Below, in pieces: positions 21,283-32,570 of a stretch of DNA of 64,000 nucleotides; position 1 is the first letter of the stretch; each line of letters opens with the position of its first letter. The DNA is from Nipponacmea schrenckii (taxonomy: Eukaryota; Mollusca; Gastropoda; Lottiidae). The translations under genes were made by a program, and so were the position numbers. The notes under the pieces were generated by a model. That model was not told the DNA's origin. It searched no databases and saw nothing but the letters and a program-made list of their open reading frames with translations. Where the stretch lies: assembly GCA_030562195.1 (NCBI GenBank), contig CM060199.1:27238338-27302337 (forward strand), given 5' to 3'.

Positions 21283-21743
21283 TAGAAAATCCATTCAAAA
21301 CTGTAGTTTGTAGATTTGAGTACAAGAATAGTTTCTCATTTTTCGAAATTCCGCTAAGTCGGACACTGTATTTCTGCTAAAAATTTTACGATTATCACCA
21401 AAATCAATACAATTTCTTTTTGTGATGCCATGAACTCACATGCCAAAAATTATTAAAATCCATTCAAAACTGTAGTCTGTAGAGTTGAGTACAAGCAAAG
21501 TTACTAGCATTTTTCCGAAATCGCGCTAAGTCGGACACTGTATCTTTGTTAAAAATTATCCGATCATCACCAAAATCAATACAGTTCCTCTTTGTGATGC
21601 CATGAACTCACATATCAAAGATTAATACAATCCAATCAAAACTATAGACTGTAGAGTGAGCACAAGCAAATGTGAACAGACGACAGACAGACAGACAGAG
21701 AGATGATCACAATATATGCCCTACAATTCATGTGAGGGCGTAT
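21283..21743. mobile_element. Pearl-like element, 5'-truncated, at the duplication junction (copy B)
   Basis: It begins abruptly after LINE sequence at 21282 with aaaatccattcaaaactgtag. The first ~60 bp differ from the corresponding start at 13806 and look more like the second monomer. From about 21343 onward it is identical to copy A. It ends with the same gagggcgtat. This is the seam of the 7.5-kb tandem duplication. Confidence 0.8.
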
Positions 21744-22079
21744 AAAAATGATGATCCCGTTTTATTCTAATATTTCAAACCAATATAAGCTGATTACCAA
21801 CAAGAGACACCCAAAGCAGATAATAATGCATGATTTTGAGGATCTTTGATATTCTAATCATTAAACTGCCCAACAAGATTCAGGTGGATTTTTTAAGCAA
21901 AAAGTACACAAAAGTTTAGAAAGCTTATGAAAAGTTTATCTTTTAACCTATAATCCCAAGAGAAATTATAGACATGCACACGGATTTCATATATCATCCC
22001 ACTTTCTATTTATCTTCACATTGTTCATGATTAACGTCTACTCTTTAAATATATTCTCTATAACTGTGAAAAACTGTAC

Positions 22080-23674
22080 CTTTGGTTGTGGACACTTCTT
22101 CCAGCAATAAATGGTCTATTATCAATGCCCCTTTCCTTCAACATATATTCTGCAACTAATAGATTTTCCTTCCCTTTGTCTGATCTAACTCTCTCTGGTA
22201 AACCATAATTTTGTACTGCATTTAAAAAAGCACCCAATACAGTTGAGGCTCTGTTATCAGTGTTAACTTGAAGAAATACTCGTAACCTGGAATAGCCACC
22301 AATTCCCCCGTGGATAACAAAACGCCACCTGAAATACAAATTTTTTTAAAAGAAAATTGCAGTGCTGTACCCCATTTAGTCTGAATTATTAACCTTCTTA
22401 GAATAGTTTTTAGTCTTTAGTTAATAGTGAAAAATAGCGATGGCTCATCGTAATACGCCCCCCATTGGCAGCCTTAGTTATCCAGGCGGGGAGCTATCGC
22501 TAAGAGCTATCAGTACCGGTAAGTGAAATATTTCACATTTTCATACTGCATGTTTTTTCAAAGCCTTCTTATTTTATTGTCAACAAATTTCATCCAAATC
22601 CATCAAGAAACAATTTCTCCACCAAGTATACAACGAATTTTCAAGAAGGGCAATAACTCAATAAGCATTTTCGATTTGACTGATTTTCTATAGGCTTTAT
22701 CCGTAGGTGATAACAAATATTCACACCAAATTTCCAATATCCACCATGAAACAAGTTCTCTATTGTGCCCACAACAAATTTTCAAGAACAAGGGCAATAA
22801 CTCATTAAATATTTTTAGATTTGTCTGATTTTCAAAAGGCTTTATTCTTAAGTGTTATTCAAAATCTGGGATTAAACATAAAAAAATAGAAACAATTTTA
22901 TTTCTGGCAGATGTATATGTAAACATATGTTTTGTATTTGTAGTGTCTTGGAGCCTACTTACCTTACAAGTTTATGGTTTCCATCGATATGCCACAATGA
23001 TTGTGGCTTTGACATAGTAACCTCTCCGTTGGATTCTATGAGTAGTTAAAAACAAGTGACGAAATAGTACGACTTCAGGATCTACTAGTATCATAGCCTT
23101 CCTAACCCTTTGTTCTTGCACACGATGCCCTAAATTTTTTAGTAGACTTATCATACTGCGATAACCTAGACAAGGATAGTCTTTACAAAGTTTTGAAACT
23201 ACATCAACAAGTTCATCATCATTTATTTTACTATATGCGTCAGATACCCTCAATCAAAAGTCATTCAATCTTCTTTTCACTGTTTTTTCACTGACATGTA
23301 AAAGGGAAGCTATGTCTTTCACTTTAAAATCACAGGAGGTAATATTCTACAATTTCCTCTGGTATGTTGATAGCAGGACGACCAACAAGTCCTAGTCTAA
23401 TTACTGGCACTGAAATTTGTCCAAAGCAATCATTAATATCCTTTAAAGAAGAAAAAAAAGCAATTGCTTGTTCCACAAAATTCAGACATGCTGACAGGTC
23501 ACTAAACTCTTGTAACTGAAATATCATGTCCAATACATTTAGTCTGGTCGTTAAACGTTTTGACCGGGAAAAAATTCGTATAGAAGCAAATTTGGTATCA
23601 CAAGAAACAGCATTTTCAGTGGAATAACATATCCAAAATCCGCTAAAATCCGCCTTGGGGGAAAAAACAAGCAT
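22080..23674 (-). pseudogene. IS3EU-like integrase, upstream exons only (copy B)
   Basis: Exact counterpart of 14603-16197, shifted by 7,477 bp: the N-terminal/HTH exon (22963-23674) and the catalytic exon (22080-22328) with the same frameshifts and stop. The two 3' exons lie left of the duplicated unit and are absent, so this copy ends in sequence without them. Confidence 0.8.
22329..22962. repeat. Intron with non-autonomous repeat (copy B)
   Basis: Identical counterpart of 14852-15485 in the duplicated unit. Confidence 0.7.
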
Positions 23675-24505
23675 ACATTTTTATTTGACAATTCAGTTGC
23701 CATAATGGATAGTTTTTAGACCAGCGGGTGAAGGACGGGAATCATTTCGGGTTTTTTTAGGGTTATTTTCGATGAGGAATTCAAATATGATGTGTAAACG
23801 GGTCGCAACATATGCGAACTTGGTCAAATCGGGGTCAAAAGGTCAAATACGGGTCACATTCCCTATATGTGGTATATCTCGTAAACGACACATTTAAGGC
23901 TATCAAAATGTATTATGGGTCTATAGGAAACCACTATCAACAATGTGAAAAAACACATAATTGTTTCGTTATGACGTCATCCTGTCTTATTTATGACGTC
24001 ATCATCCATATTTTGTCTGTTAAACTTTTCCATCTACGGGGCATTTATAGGAAATTATGACGTCATCACTTAAATCACCCTGAAATCGGGATAGCGGGTC
24101 TTATAGCTATTCACAGTTATAGCATCAATGAAGTATTTTTTTCTAGATTTCTGCATCAGAACAAACATCGTCGGTTAAGACATAGCAGCCGAGATAACCA
24201 TGATGACTTTCTCCTCGTCAAGCTCGGGGACCACCAAACGTCTCTTGTTCTCAGCTCAATTTTTAAACCGAAATTTATAAACACAGATATTCTGTTCGTG
24301 TTATATTTTCAAGAGAGACTGTGGCCGAAGGTATTTAGTTCAATACAATCAAATATAAGCTCGGATAATCAGCAAAATCTCAGCTAAGAACAAAAAGAAA
24401 TATTAATGGCCACGGAGCCTGGAGTTTAATAATACACAAATTGTTCACCGTGTAATTTATTATCATGCGACATGAACGTAAGCCTACATGTATAATGCGA
24501 AAAGT
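23675..24505. other. Spacer with three TGACGTCA palindromes (copy B)
   Basis: Counterpart of 16198-17028, with the octamers at 23972-23979, 23994-24001 and 24058-24065. Two base differences from copy A near 24034 and 24047. No gene. Confidence 0.6.
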
Positions 24506-27500
24506 TCAGTTATCATCCTGGTCGTCAACAGTGACCTCTTCGGAATTCTTACAGTTTTCTCCTCTGCATTCCCCACAGGCGCTAACGCATTTGATCCCAT
24601 GTTTGCGACATGAGCAGCTGTTGCTACCACATTGATTTGTGGTTGCTGTCTTACACTTGCATCTTACAAATTTAAACAAATCCTCGGGAGCTGCATCAGT
24701 TAAGATTGGCGTAAGTACTTGATTTACAACTTTCCATCCCCATTGCGTTGGGTCCAGGTAATCATTCGAGAGCTTTAACCAAAGTGTGACTTGCAAGTGA
24801 ACTCTCAAACTATGGAAATAAGCAGCTCTCTTTGTAGGTGGAAGTTTTTGTGGATCAATTGTTGTCTTGATAGTCGACATCATCTGCATATATTTCAAAT
24901 AACGTAGATTATTCAGAGTGTCAAGTTCTTTGCCTCCGTATAGGATAATGTTTAACCTTTCACCGGCTGCCCCAACCTGCTCCGCAGTAGCCGTTGGATA
25001 ACTGATTATACCAGATAGATCTTGCAGCTCTTCTGACTGAGTAATCTTTTTCAACAAAACGGTTTTTCCATGTCCATATGTCGCAGAGGTGGTGTCAAAT
25101 CCGCCCCATGCATGGATGAACAAGAGATTCGATATAACTTCTTTATCTGTTTTCTTGATCAAGTCTTGAATTCTCCATAACCTCAAACCTTGCTTTGTTC
25201 TGCTAGCTTCTGAGTGAAAATATACATCGGCCATATGGTGCTTCCAATGATACATGAGGAGAACAAGTACATCCGTATCATCTGCAACAACACTCACTTC
25301 TCTTCCTCCGCTTGCTAATTTTAGAGCACTTTCTACAATCAATGTATCAGCATCGCAGTACTATAGTACACATCCTGACCATCGGCTTCTAAGCTTCGAC
25401 CCAGCAATGCGATGAATTGACTCTTGTTCTTTTCATTCGAGAGGAATGTCTGTTGGTCTCCATGGGCCCTGATAGATTCATTTAATTGAATATATGCACA
25501 GGTTTTTCCAATTCTTCGCTGGTGCTCGTGATCCTTGATAGACGGACCGTTTCCATAGCCATCAAATACTATATAACAGTCACCATATCTTGTACGCACA
25601 TATTTCACATATTGCTTTGATATCTCCTTGTACGACACGTTCTTCTGCCATTAAACTCTATTGAGAAGAGCCCCACCATCTATAACATGCATTGTAGATC
25701 GGGACGTTTCCTCGGAAGATTGAGCACCATTTTCCAAATATTTTGCAAGCAGTGGTTTGCGCATGTAATTGTCCTTAAAAAGTGAAGTTGGTAACACTGT
25801 GAGCCCATAGCTGAAGTATGGAGCCATATCATTCTCCCTCTGTGCGATAGCTATCAGACGATGAAACAGGTGATGTGGATGGATGTGGACGTTCTGTTGA
25901 TCAACTAGGATCCCTGGATACAAATGATCTAAAGTCTTTACTTGATCTTTTCTTTTCAAAGATGATTTCATAATATTGATGTTATCGAGCTGTTTCTGTA
26001 TGTTTGCACCAACCTCTTCTGTATTCTGACAATTAACACCATCACCATCTGTTGCTGTTAAACCCGATGATATTGAGCGCAGTCTTGACTCATCTAAATC
26101 AAACGTCTCGTGTTGGTCAAACCTTGAATTGTGTGCATGTCCGCGAAATCCCGAATGCTCCTTGTCCCTAGGTCAGTGTGCTGTTCGCTTGTCTTGTGTT
26201 TGACGTTTGTGATAGATGTCATTGCATCATGAACTGTGGCACACTTGTGTATACTATAAACCCACTGAAGGTGTACTGTCTCGGTGACGCCTCGTCCTCT
26301 AGTTAGCCCCCCTCTGCTCTTAATGGATCTCATCATGACCTGTTCAATAGTAAGGTCCGTCCATAATCCTGCCCAATAGCGATCACTTCTGCGGACCGTG
26401 TGGAAGCCCTGTTCTTGGAAGCAATGGTATAACCAGGGATGATCTTTTGATAATTCCGTCATCAGTTGTAAATATAATCGCGCGCTCTTTGCATAATTGA
26501 TATGTCCCGTTGCTGCAAATAGATTCAGCATCCGTGTAACTGCTACAAGATGTAGTGTCCAATCTCCTGTTCTTTCGGCTCGAATGAACATTTTCAAAGT
26601 TTCAATGTATTCGATGTATTGCAGCCACAACTTTGCTGTAGGTGAACGACTTGCAAGCAGTGATTTATACTTGAACAGACATCCATCTAATTTCATCAGT
26701 TCCTTACATTCGGCAATGGCAACAGTTGGTAGGGATTTGTCTTTGACTCTATCATATAAATTCTGAATCTTCTCTACTTCTGTACCATACAACTTGTCGA
26801 TTTCAGGTTCTTCATCAGTTCCATCTACTTCTTTGTCTGCATCTATTTCCATTCCCACATCTGATACGGTGTTCTAGAGATATTCTTGATCAAGAGGAGT
26901 ATCGTCGTCTGCGTTTCTAGTTTGAATCATGTTAGTTGTGGTGTCGCTTGATGCATTGTCTGCTTCTTTAGGGGGTAAACTCTCGCCATTTATTTCTGAA
27001 CTAACACTTGGTAAAACTGACAACAACAAATTGTTTATCAACGCAGACTCTACTAAAAAGTGGCCGCGCAGGGCTCTTGATACAGCCTTCCCTGACATCA
27101 TATGGTTTACTGCATTAGGCCCATATACTGTTTCTAATGCCTCTTCTATACCAGATCCTTTCATCATGGATCCAATACTTCCCATAAAGCTCATCATTGT
27201 ATGGAATCCACCAAGTCTACATACTATGTTCATTGACTTTGCTGTGATTATATCCGTCGCTTTAAGCCACAACGGTTGGTCGAATGTGATGCACGGGGTC
27301 GGAATATGCAACCTTTCAGCTTGCCTTTGGTTGTAGATTAAAGTTGAGTAAATACACGACTCGTCAGAGGGATTTAAGTCAATTATTGGTAGAAGGAGTA
27401 CTTCAGACTTGGGAAATGGATACTGATCTCGAGAAAACACATGCTGCATGAAGCCTGACCAGTTAGGTCTTGGTCGTATTGCGTTGCTAAAAATCGACCC

Positions 27501-27980
27501 GGAGTGCCAAAGAAGATGGGAGCTTAATTCTGGAGGTAACGTGTACGGAAACTGCAAATGAAGCATTGGTTTATATTCGATCGATGCCAAGCCTTTCGTA
27601 GGTTCACTAATGTACTGTAAAATTGGAACCCCCTTATCCTTCACTAGCTCTGATACCCATTCCGTGGAATGTTCCATGACCATCTAGTGTCGCAATGTTG
27701 TGGTCTACATTATCGGCCACCCACTGCGTAAAAGTGCCGGGGAAATATTCCGAAAGAAGGTTTTCTAGACTTTCACTCTGAATTACAGATTGCTTGTATC
27801 TGGTCACTTCGTCGTAGCTGATGGAAAACCCTAACCGTGACAATTCATTGTTCAGCCACTTCGATCCAAACACATGATCCAGTTCAACACCTAAGCCAAA
27901 CAGGGTTGGGGTTATTACTGATCTTGGTCGGGCTGCCTGAATAATGCAGTGTCCAATACTGCTTTGCTTTAGTTCTGAAG

Positions 27981-30093
27981 TTCTGAATCAAGACAACTCA
28001 GTGTTCTCTTTAACTGAATCTGATCTCATTCTCAACTCGGAAATAACCGAAAGTGAAATTTTAGAAGCTGTGAACAAGATGAAAAATGGGAAGTGTAGTG
28101 GAGAGGACATGATTCCGATAGAATTTTATAAACACTCAATAGATAATATTTTGCCAATTCTAACTAAACTGTTTAACAAGATTTTCTTTTCAGGCATTTT
28201 CCCAAAATGTTGGTCATCATCCATTATCGTACCACTGCTGAAGAAGGGGGACCCCAGTCTACCCTCAAACTATAGAGGAATCTCATTGTCAAATACTATA
28301 AGCAAGATTTTCACCTCGATTCTTAACTACAGGCTTACTGAATGGTCAAATGATGGCAGAATAATCGTGGAAGAACAAGCAGGGTTTAGAACAGGCTATT
28401 CTACGATTGATAATGCCTTCATACTCTATAGTTTAATTCAGAAATATTTGTCAAAGGCAAAAGGTGGTGTTCTGTACGTGGGATTTGTGGATTTTCGTCG
28501 AGCATTTGACGGCATCTCCAGATCTAAATTATTCTATGTGCTAAAAAGTAACAAAATTGAAGGTCCAATGATAACCATTTTGCATAGCATTTATGAAAAC
28601 GTACAGTGTAAAGTACGCAGCAACAACACTCTTGGTTATTTGCAATATTTATAAACGAATTGGCCAAAACTCTTAAATCTGAATGTGATTATGGTATTTT
28701 TGTCGATCAATCAATTGATGATGTATTTTCTCTTTTATTTGCCGATGATTTGTCTCTTATAGCTGATAGCATTGGGGGTTTGCAAAAACTGTTCAATATT
28801 CTTGAGAATTACTGTGATAAATGGAACATGACTGTAAACCTAGATAAATCTAAAATAAATTGTAGTTTTTAAAAAAGGGGGTAAATTATCTTCTTCAGAA
28901 AAATGGTTCTATAAGGGTTCAAAAATAGAATGTGTTCCACATTATACATATCTTGGGATTGTCTTTTCTAATCGTTTAAAATGGAAAGTCTGTATCTCAA
29001 ACTTAGCTCAACAAGCTTGCAAAGCCCTAAATGTTATTAAGAAATGCATGTAACTGTAAAACGGCATTTAAATTGTTTGATTCTATGGTAGCTCCAATTC
29101 TCTACTATGGAGCTGAGATTTGGGGTATAGAATGTAAACCTGTGATAGAAAGTGTACAAAATAGGTTTTGTAAATGGCTGTTATATACGGGTGAAAAAAC
29201 TATGAATGATATGTGTCGAGGGGAATGTGGTAGATTCAAACTGTCAATAAATTATCAATGTAAATCAATCAAATACTTCTTAAGAATTCAACAAATGGAA
29301 GAGCATAGACTTCCTAAACAATGTTATAAAATGTTATTTAGACAAGACGAATTAGGTAAAGGGAATTGGTGTACTTCCGTTAAATCTATGCTTTTTAATA
29401 TGGGGTTTGGTTTGCACAAGGTGTCGGTGATATCAAACACTTTATGTTGGTATTTAAGCAAAGATGTAAGGATTTAGACAAGCAATCCTGGCAATCCAAT
29501 ATTTCATCATCTCCAAAGTCTGCATTCTACTCAATAATTAAAGAGGATTTGTTAAGTGAATATTACTTATCATGTAATCTGCCACAGTCTTTACTATTTG
29601 CACTATCAACTTTCAGGTGCTCTAAGCATAAGCTTAACATTGAAATTGGACGTCATAGAAATCTCCCAACTAGTGAACGATTATGTAGTTTGTTCAATAT
29701 GAATACTGTGGAAGATGAATTCCATTTCATTCTTGTTTGTCCCATACTACAAGATTTAAGGAAAAACTTGTTGCCATTATTTTGTCATAGTAAACCAAAT
29801 TACAACAAGCTAACTTCACTGTTCAAATGTAATGAATTTAAAGTCGTCCATAACTTGGCTTTGTACATAAAGAAAGGAATGGAAATTAGACAGGAAATGC
29901 TTTCTATATAATATATTGTTTATATCATGTTTAATGTGTATTTATTGTGTATATGTATATATTATCCGTTTTACATTACGATGATAACCATGTATATGTT
30001 AATTGTATATATATATATATTGTATATATGATTGTACTATGGGCAAAATGCCTAAAGTACTTGAATAAAGATTTATTATTATTATTATTATTA
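27981..30093 (+). mobile_element. Non-LTR retrotransposon (LINE), 5'-truncated, with 13-bp target-site duplication
   Basis: The element lies between direct repeats tttagttctgaag at 27968-27980 and 30094-30106. The 5' end is truncated inside the reverse transcriptase region. The 3' end has AATAAA (30064) and an (ATT)n tail. It entered the PIN-like gene in antisense orientation to it. It resembles CR1/Jockey-type invertebrate LINEs, but the clade is not certain. Confidence 0.92.
27993..29911 (+). pseudogene. LINE reverse transcriptase, frameshifted and internally deleted
   Basis: It would copy the element RNA into DNA at the target site. Seen: the finger region (KMKNGKCSGEDMIP), PLLKKGDPSLPSNYRGISL, EEQAGFRTGYSTIDN, the palm aspartate in VDFRRAFD and the FADD catalytic box near 28740. 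The segment between the palm start and FADD is too short: the usual GxxQGCxxSPxLF block is missing at about 28640, and the frame changes there. Further frame changes lie near 28870, 29035 and 29450. The C-terminus has a DEFHFILVCPIL motif typical of LINE tails. Inactive. Confidence 0.88.
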
Positions 30094-30106
30094 TTTAGTT
30101 CTGAAG

Positions 30107-30617
30107 GGACAATATGCTTCAGGAATGTCTGTAGGTGTTGCGGTATCCAATCAGAATCCGTTATGTCATCATTAGTAGGATAAGACTTTGAATCATATTT
30201 TTTCTCTCTGATTCCCGCCTTTATTATCTTTGCTGCAGCTGTCACTATTCGATCAGCTTCATCATCGATGTCGTCATCCTTTTTCGAGTACCATTCTTCA
30301 TGTATTATGTATCTCGCCATGTTTCGAAAACAAACAACATTGCTACGACCTTCAATTTCCGCAAAAAAAAAAAACAAAGTCTTTATAGCGCTCCTGTAAC
30401 TTTTTTGTTTCAGTCTTTTAGTTGTGTAGACATCTGATCCACCACTGAAAGTAGTCATCTTAACATGCAATTCAGAGAGGGTGTAAAAATCTGCATCACA
30501 TTCAGATCCCAGCCAATTGCATAGCATGTCGAACCAGTGTCTCCTCTATTGATTCTCTGGTCTTCCTGGAGTCACGTTGCTTGTTATGGTGTCGATATTT
30601 CTAACGAGTATGAACTT
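30107..30617 (-). other. Internal segment of the PIN-like pseudogene upstream of the LINE
   Basis: Codes NIDTITSNVTPGRPENQ, stop, RRHWFDMLCNWL, VYTTKRLKQK and EIEGRSNVVCFRNMARYIIHEEW to HIVPSEL. The bases next to the LINE tail continue in frame with 27966 on the other side. Listed separately because it is easily mistaken for a gene running into the LINE tail. Confidence 0.6.
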
Positions 30618-31115
30618 TTAGTACCGGTAATAGTTACTGTGGTAGACGGCTTCAGCTGCAACTAAGTCAATGCACCCATTGAGCCGATCTTGAACTTCAG
30701 CTGCCCACTGATCTCCTCTCATTTCACAACACTCTAGAAGTTTTTGACGGAATGGGAGGGTCGCTACTTGATACACTGGGGTCCTACCAGGAAGACGAGT
30801 GTCTACTGATGCAGTTTTACCACAAACCATACAATTATCTTTCCAGTTAAATGGCATCAAGCTAGACCTCAATTTCTTAGTACATGACATTTGTACATTG
30901 TTACAAAGCAATCGTTTCTGGTCTGTGAAATCTCTCCGGCAGTTTGTATGTACCAGCACTTTTCCAATTGGTGTCGTGAAAATACGTTTATTCCAATAAC
31001 TGTTTAAATCCAACAAATCACGTTTTTCGCTACAGTTAATAAGAGTCAGCAACCCCTTTCGGATGACAGATACAAAACTTTCATCTTCACCAAAGTCTTG
31101 CTTACACATACACAA

Positions 31116-32570
31116 TAGTCTTCGCGAAAGTCGGACATATTGCTAATTAAGTACTCTAGAACATCAGATGTTGGCAATTCTTTTAATAACTCAATTATTT
31201 GCTAATAATGGTTCGTGGCATAAGTAGCGGATGTTGCACTACAAATTCGGAATGTTCTGTCAATAACATTTATTTTTAATGGCAATTATGTGTTTCCGTA
31301 GATTTTTTAATCGAACGGAAGTTCAGGCAATTGTCGGTTAGGATTACATCTTTTTCTACATAATGTGAATGGTGGAATCAAGTTGATTAGTAATTGTTAC
31401 ATATCAAGAAAAAAAATCTGAGAAATATTCATGTTTTCAATGTTATTTCAATTTTATCCGTGATGTTTGTGTTTAAGAATAACGTCGGCTGCTATAGGGA
31501 GTAATGCTTTATTATATGTGAAATTGATTCAACGTCGAGTTTTAAGTAACTATTACTTGTCAAATTTGTTTTCTATTAACAAATATCAATGTTTCATAAA
31601 TAAAATGTAGATATATAATGGTTAAAACTCGATAATTGCCGATATCACGACGTCGACTAACGAATAAAACAAACCCTCCCTAAAGTATGGTGGTCACGTT
31701 GTACCATGACGTCATTTGTTATGAAAAATACCGTACGCTACAGAATGATTTTCAAATGATCACAAAAAATTTTGCCCACAACGGAATTTAGCGGATTTTG
31801 GATATGTTGTTATTCTCCACATTCTGCTTCTTTTGATACCAAATTTGCTTCTATACGAATTATTTCCGGGTACCCCTATATTTTCAGCTTCAACAGCCAG
31901 ACTAATTCTCAATCTGAACGATTAGATATTCAGAACTATTCTCATCACTGTGAGTCTCGGCATATCTTGCTAAATTAATTAGTTTTTGTCTTATCATATT
32001 TTTCATTTGACAGACATAATTTTCTTCACATTGGTTTTCGGCCATTTTTGTTATGTCCAAGGAGGTTATCTCCCATTTCTGGGAGCATTTTATTTTAGGT
32101 TTCAATCATTTCATTCCCACGTGACTGTCACGTGAACATGTTTTTCAAATAAGACTTATGCAATAATTCTTTTACAACGGGGAAAATGCTATGTTTATTT
32201 GACTGATGTCAATAGACCAGTGGAAGACGTTTCTTAACACATTCTCTTCACAAAACTACAAATGCCTTACTTCAATCAACCAAAGTGATAATGGTTTATT
32301 CTTGATGAATGAACAACTTGTATTAAGTCATGTGTTATGATGCTATTATATTGGATTTTGCTAAACGGTATTTGAGAATTGAAATGAATACATTTCCTTT
32401 TGAAAAAAAAACTATGCACTATTAATTTTGACTTACTACTTATGTCATGTTAACAAGATCATTAGTGGTATATTGACATAAGGAATATGATTTAGCACGC
32501 ATAAATGTTGATTTAGTCAAAGCTTCTGGTCATTTAATTTTGTCCCAATTTGCCCTTCCATAGAGTAAAG
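31116..32570. other. Non-coding stretch with a fragment similar to the integrase 5' exon
   Basis: The only recognisable piece is 31788-31870 on the plus strand (tagcggattttggatatgtt, gataccaaatttgcttctat, acgaattatttccggg). It repeats the start of the IS3EU-like gene (reverse complement of 16100-16175). The rest is AT-rich, with a CACGTG-like cluster near 32117. No gene seen. Confidence 0.5.

Larger units (their letters stand above)
21283..28759. repeat. 7,477-bp tandem duplication, copy B
   Basis: Second copy in direct orientation, adjoining copy A with no spacer. After 28759 the original context continues (full LINE, then the 5' half of the PIN-like gene), so copy B holds the ancestral right flank and copy A the ancestral left flank. 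Confidence 0.96.
24506..31115 (-). pseudogene. PIN/FEN1-like plus cysteine-rich protein, full-length copy split by a LINE (copy B)
   Basis: The same gene with its 5' half. From 31115: MCMCKQDFGEDESF, a zinc-finger-like segment (CMVCGKT ... DLVAAEAVYHSNYY), then WFDMLCNWLGSECDADFYTLSELH and WIPQHLQTFLKHIVPSEL at 30107. The LINE (27981-30093) interrupts. The frame resumes with KQSSIGHCIIQAARPR at 27966 and continues as in copy A down to 24506. About 1,490 codons without the LINE. Lesions include TAA at 30618, TAG near 30546 and homopolymer-length shifts near 30368 and 30405 that cancel each other. The four 3' lesions are identical to copy A. It is not recognised as a named gene. Confidence 0.65.
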
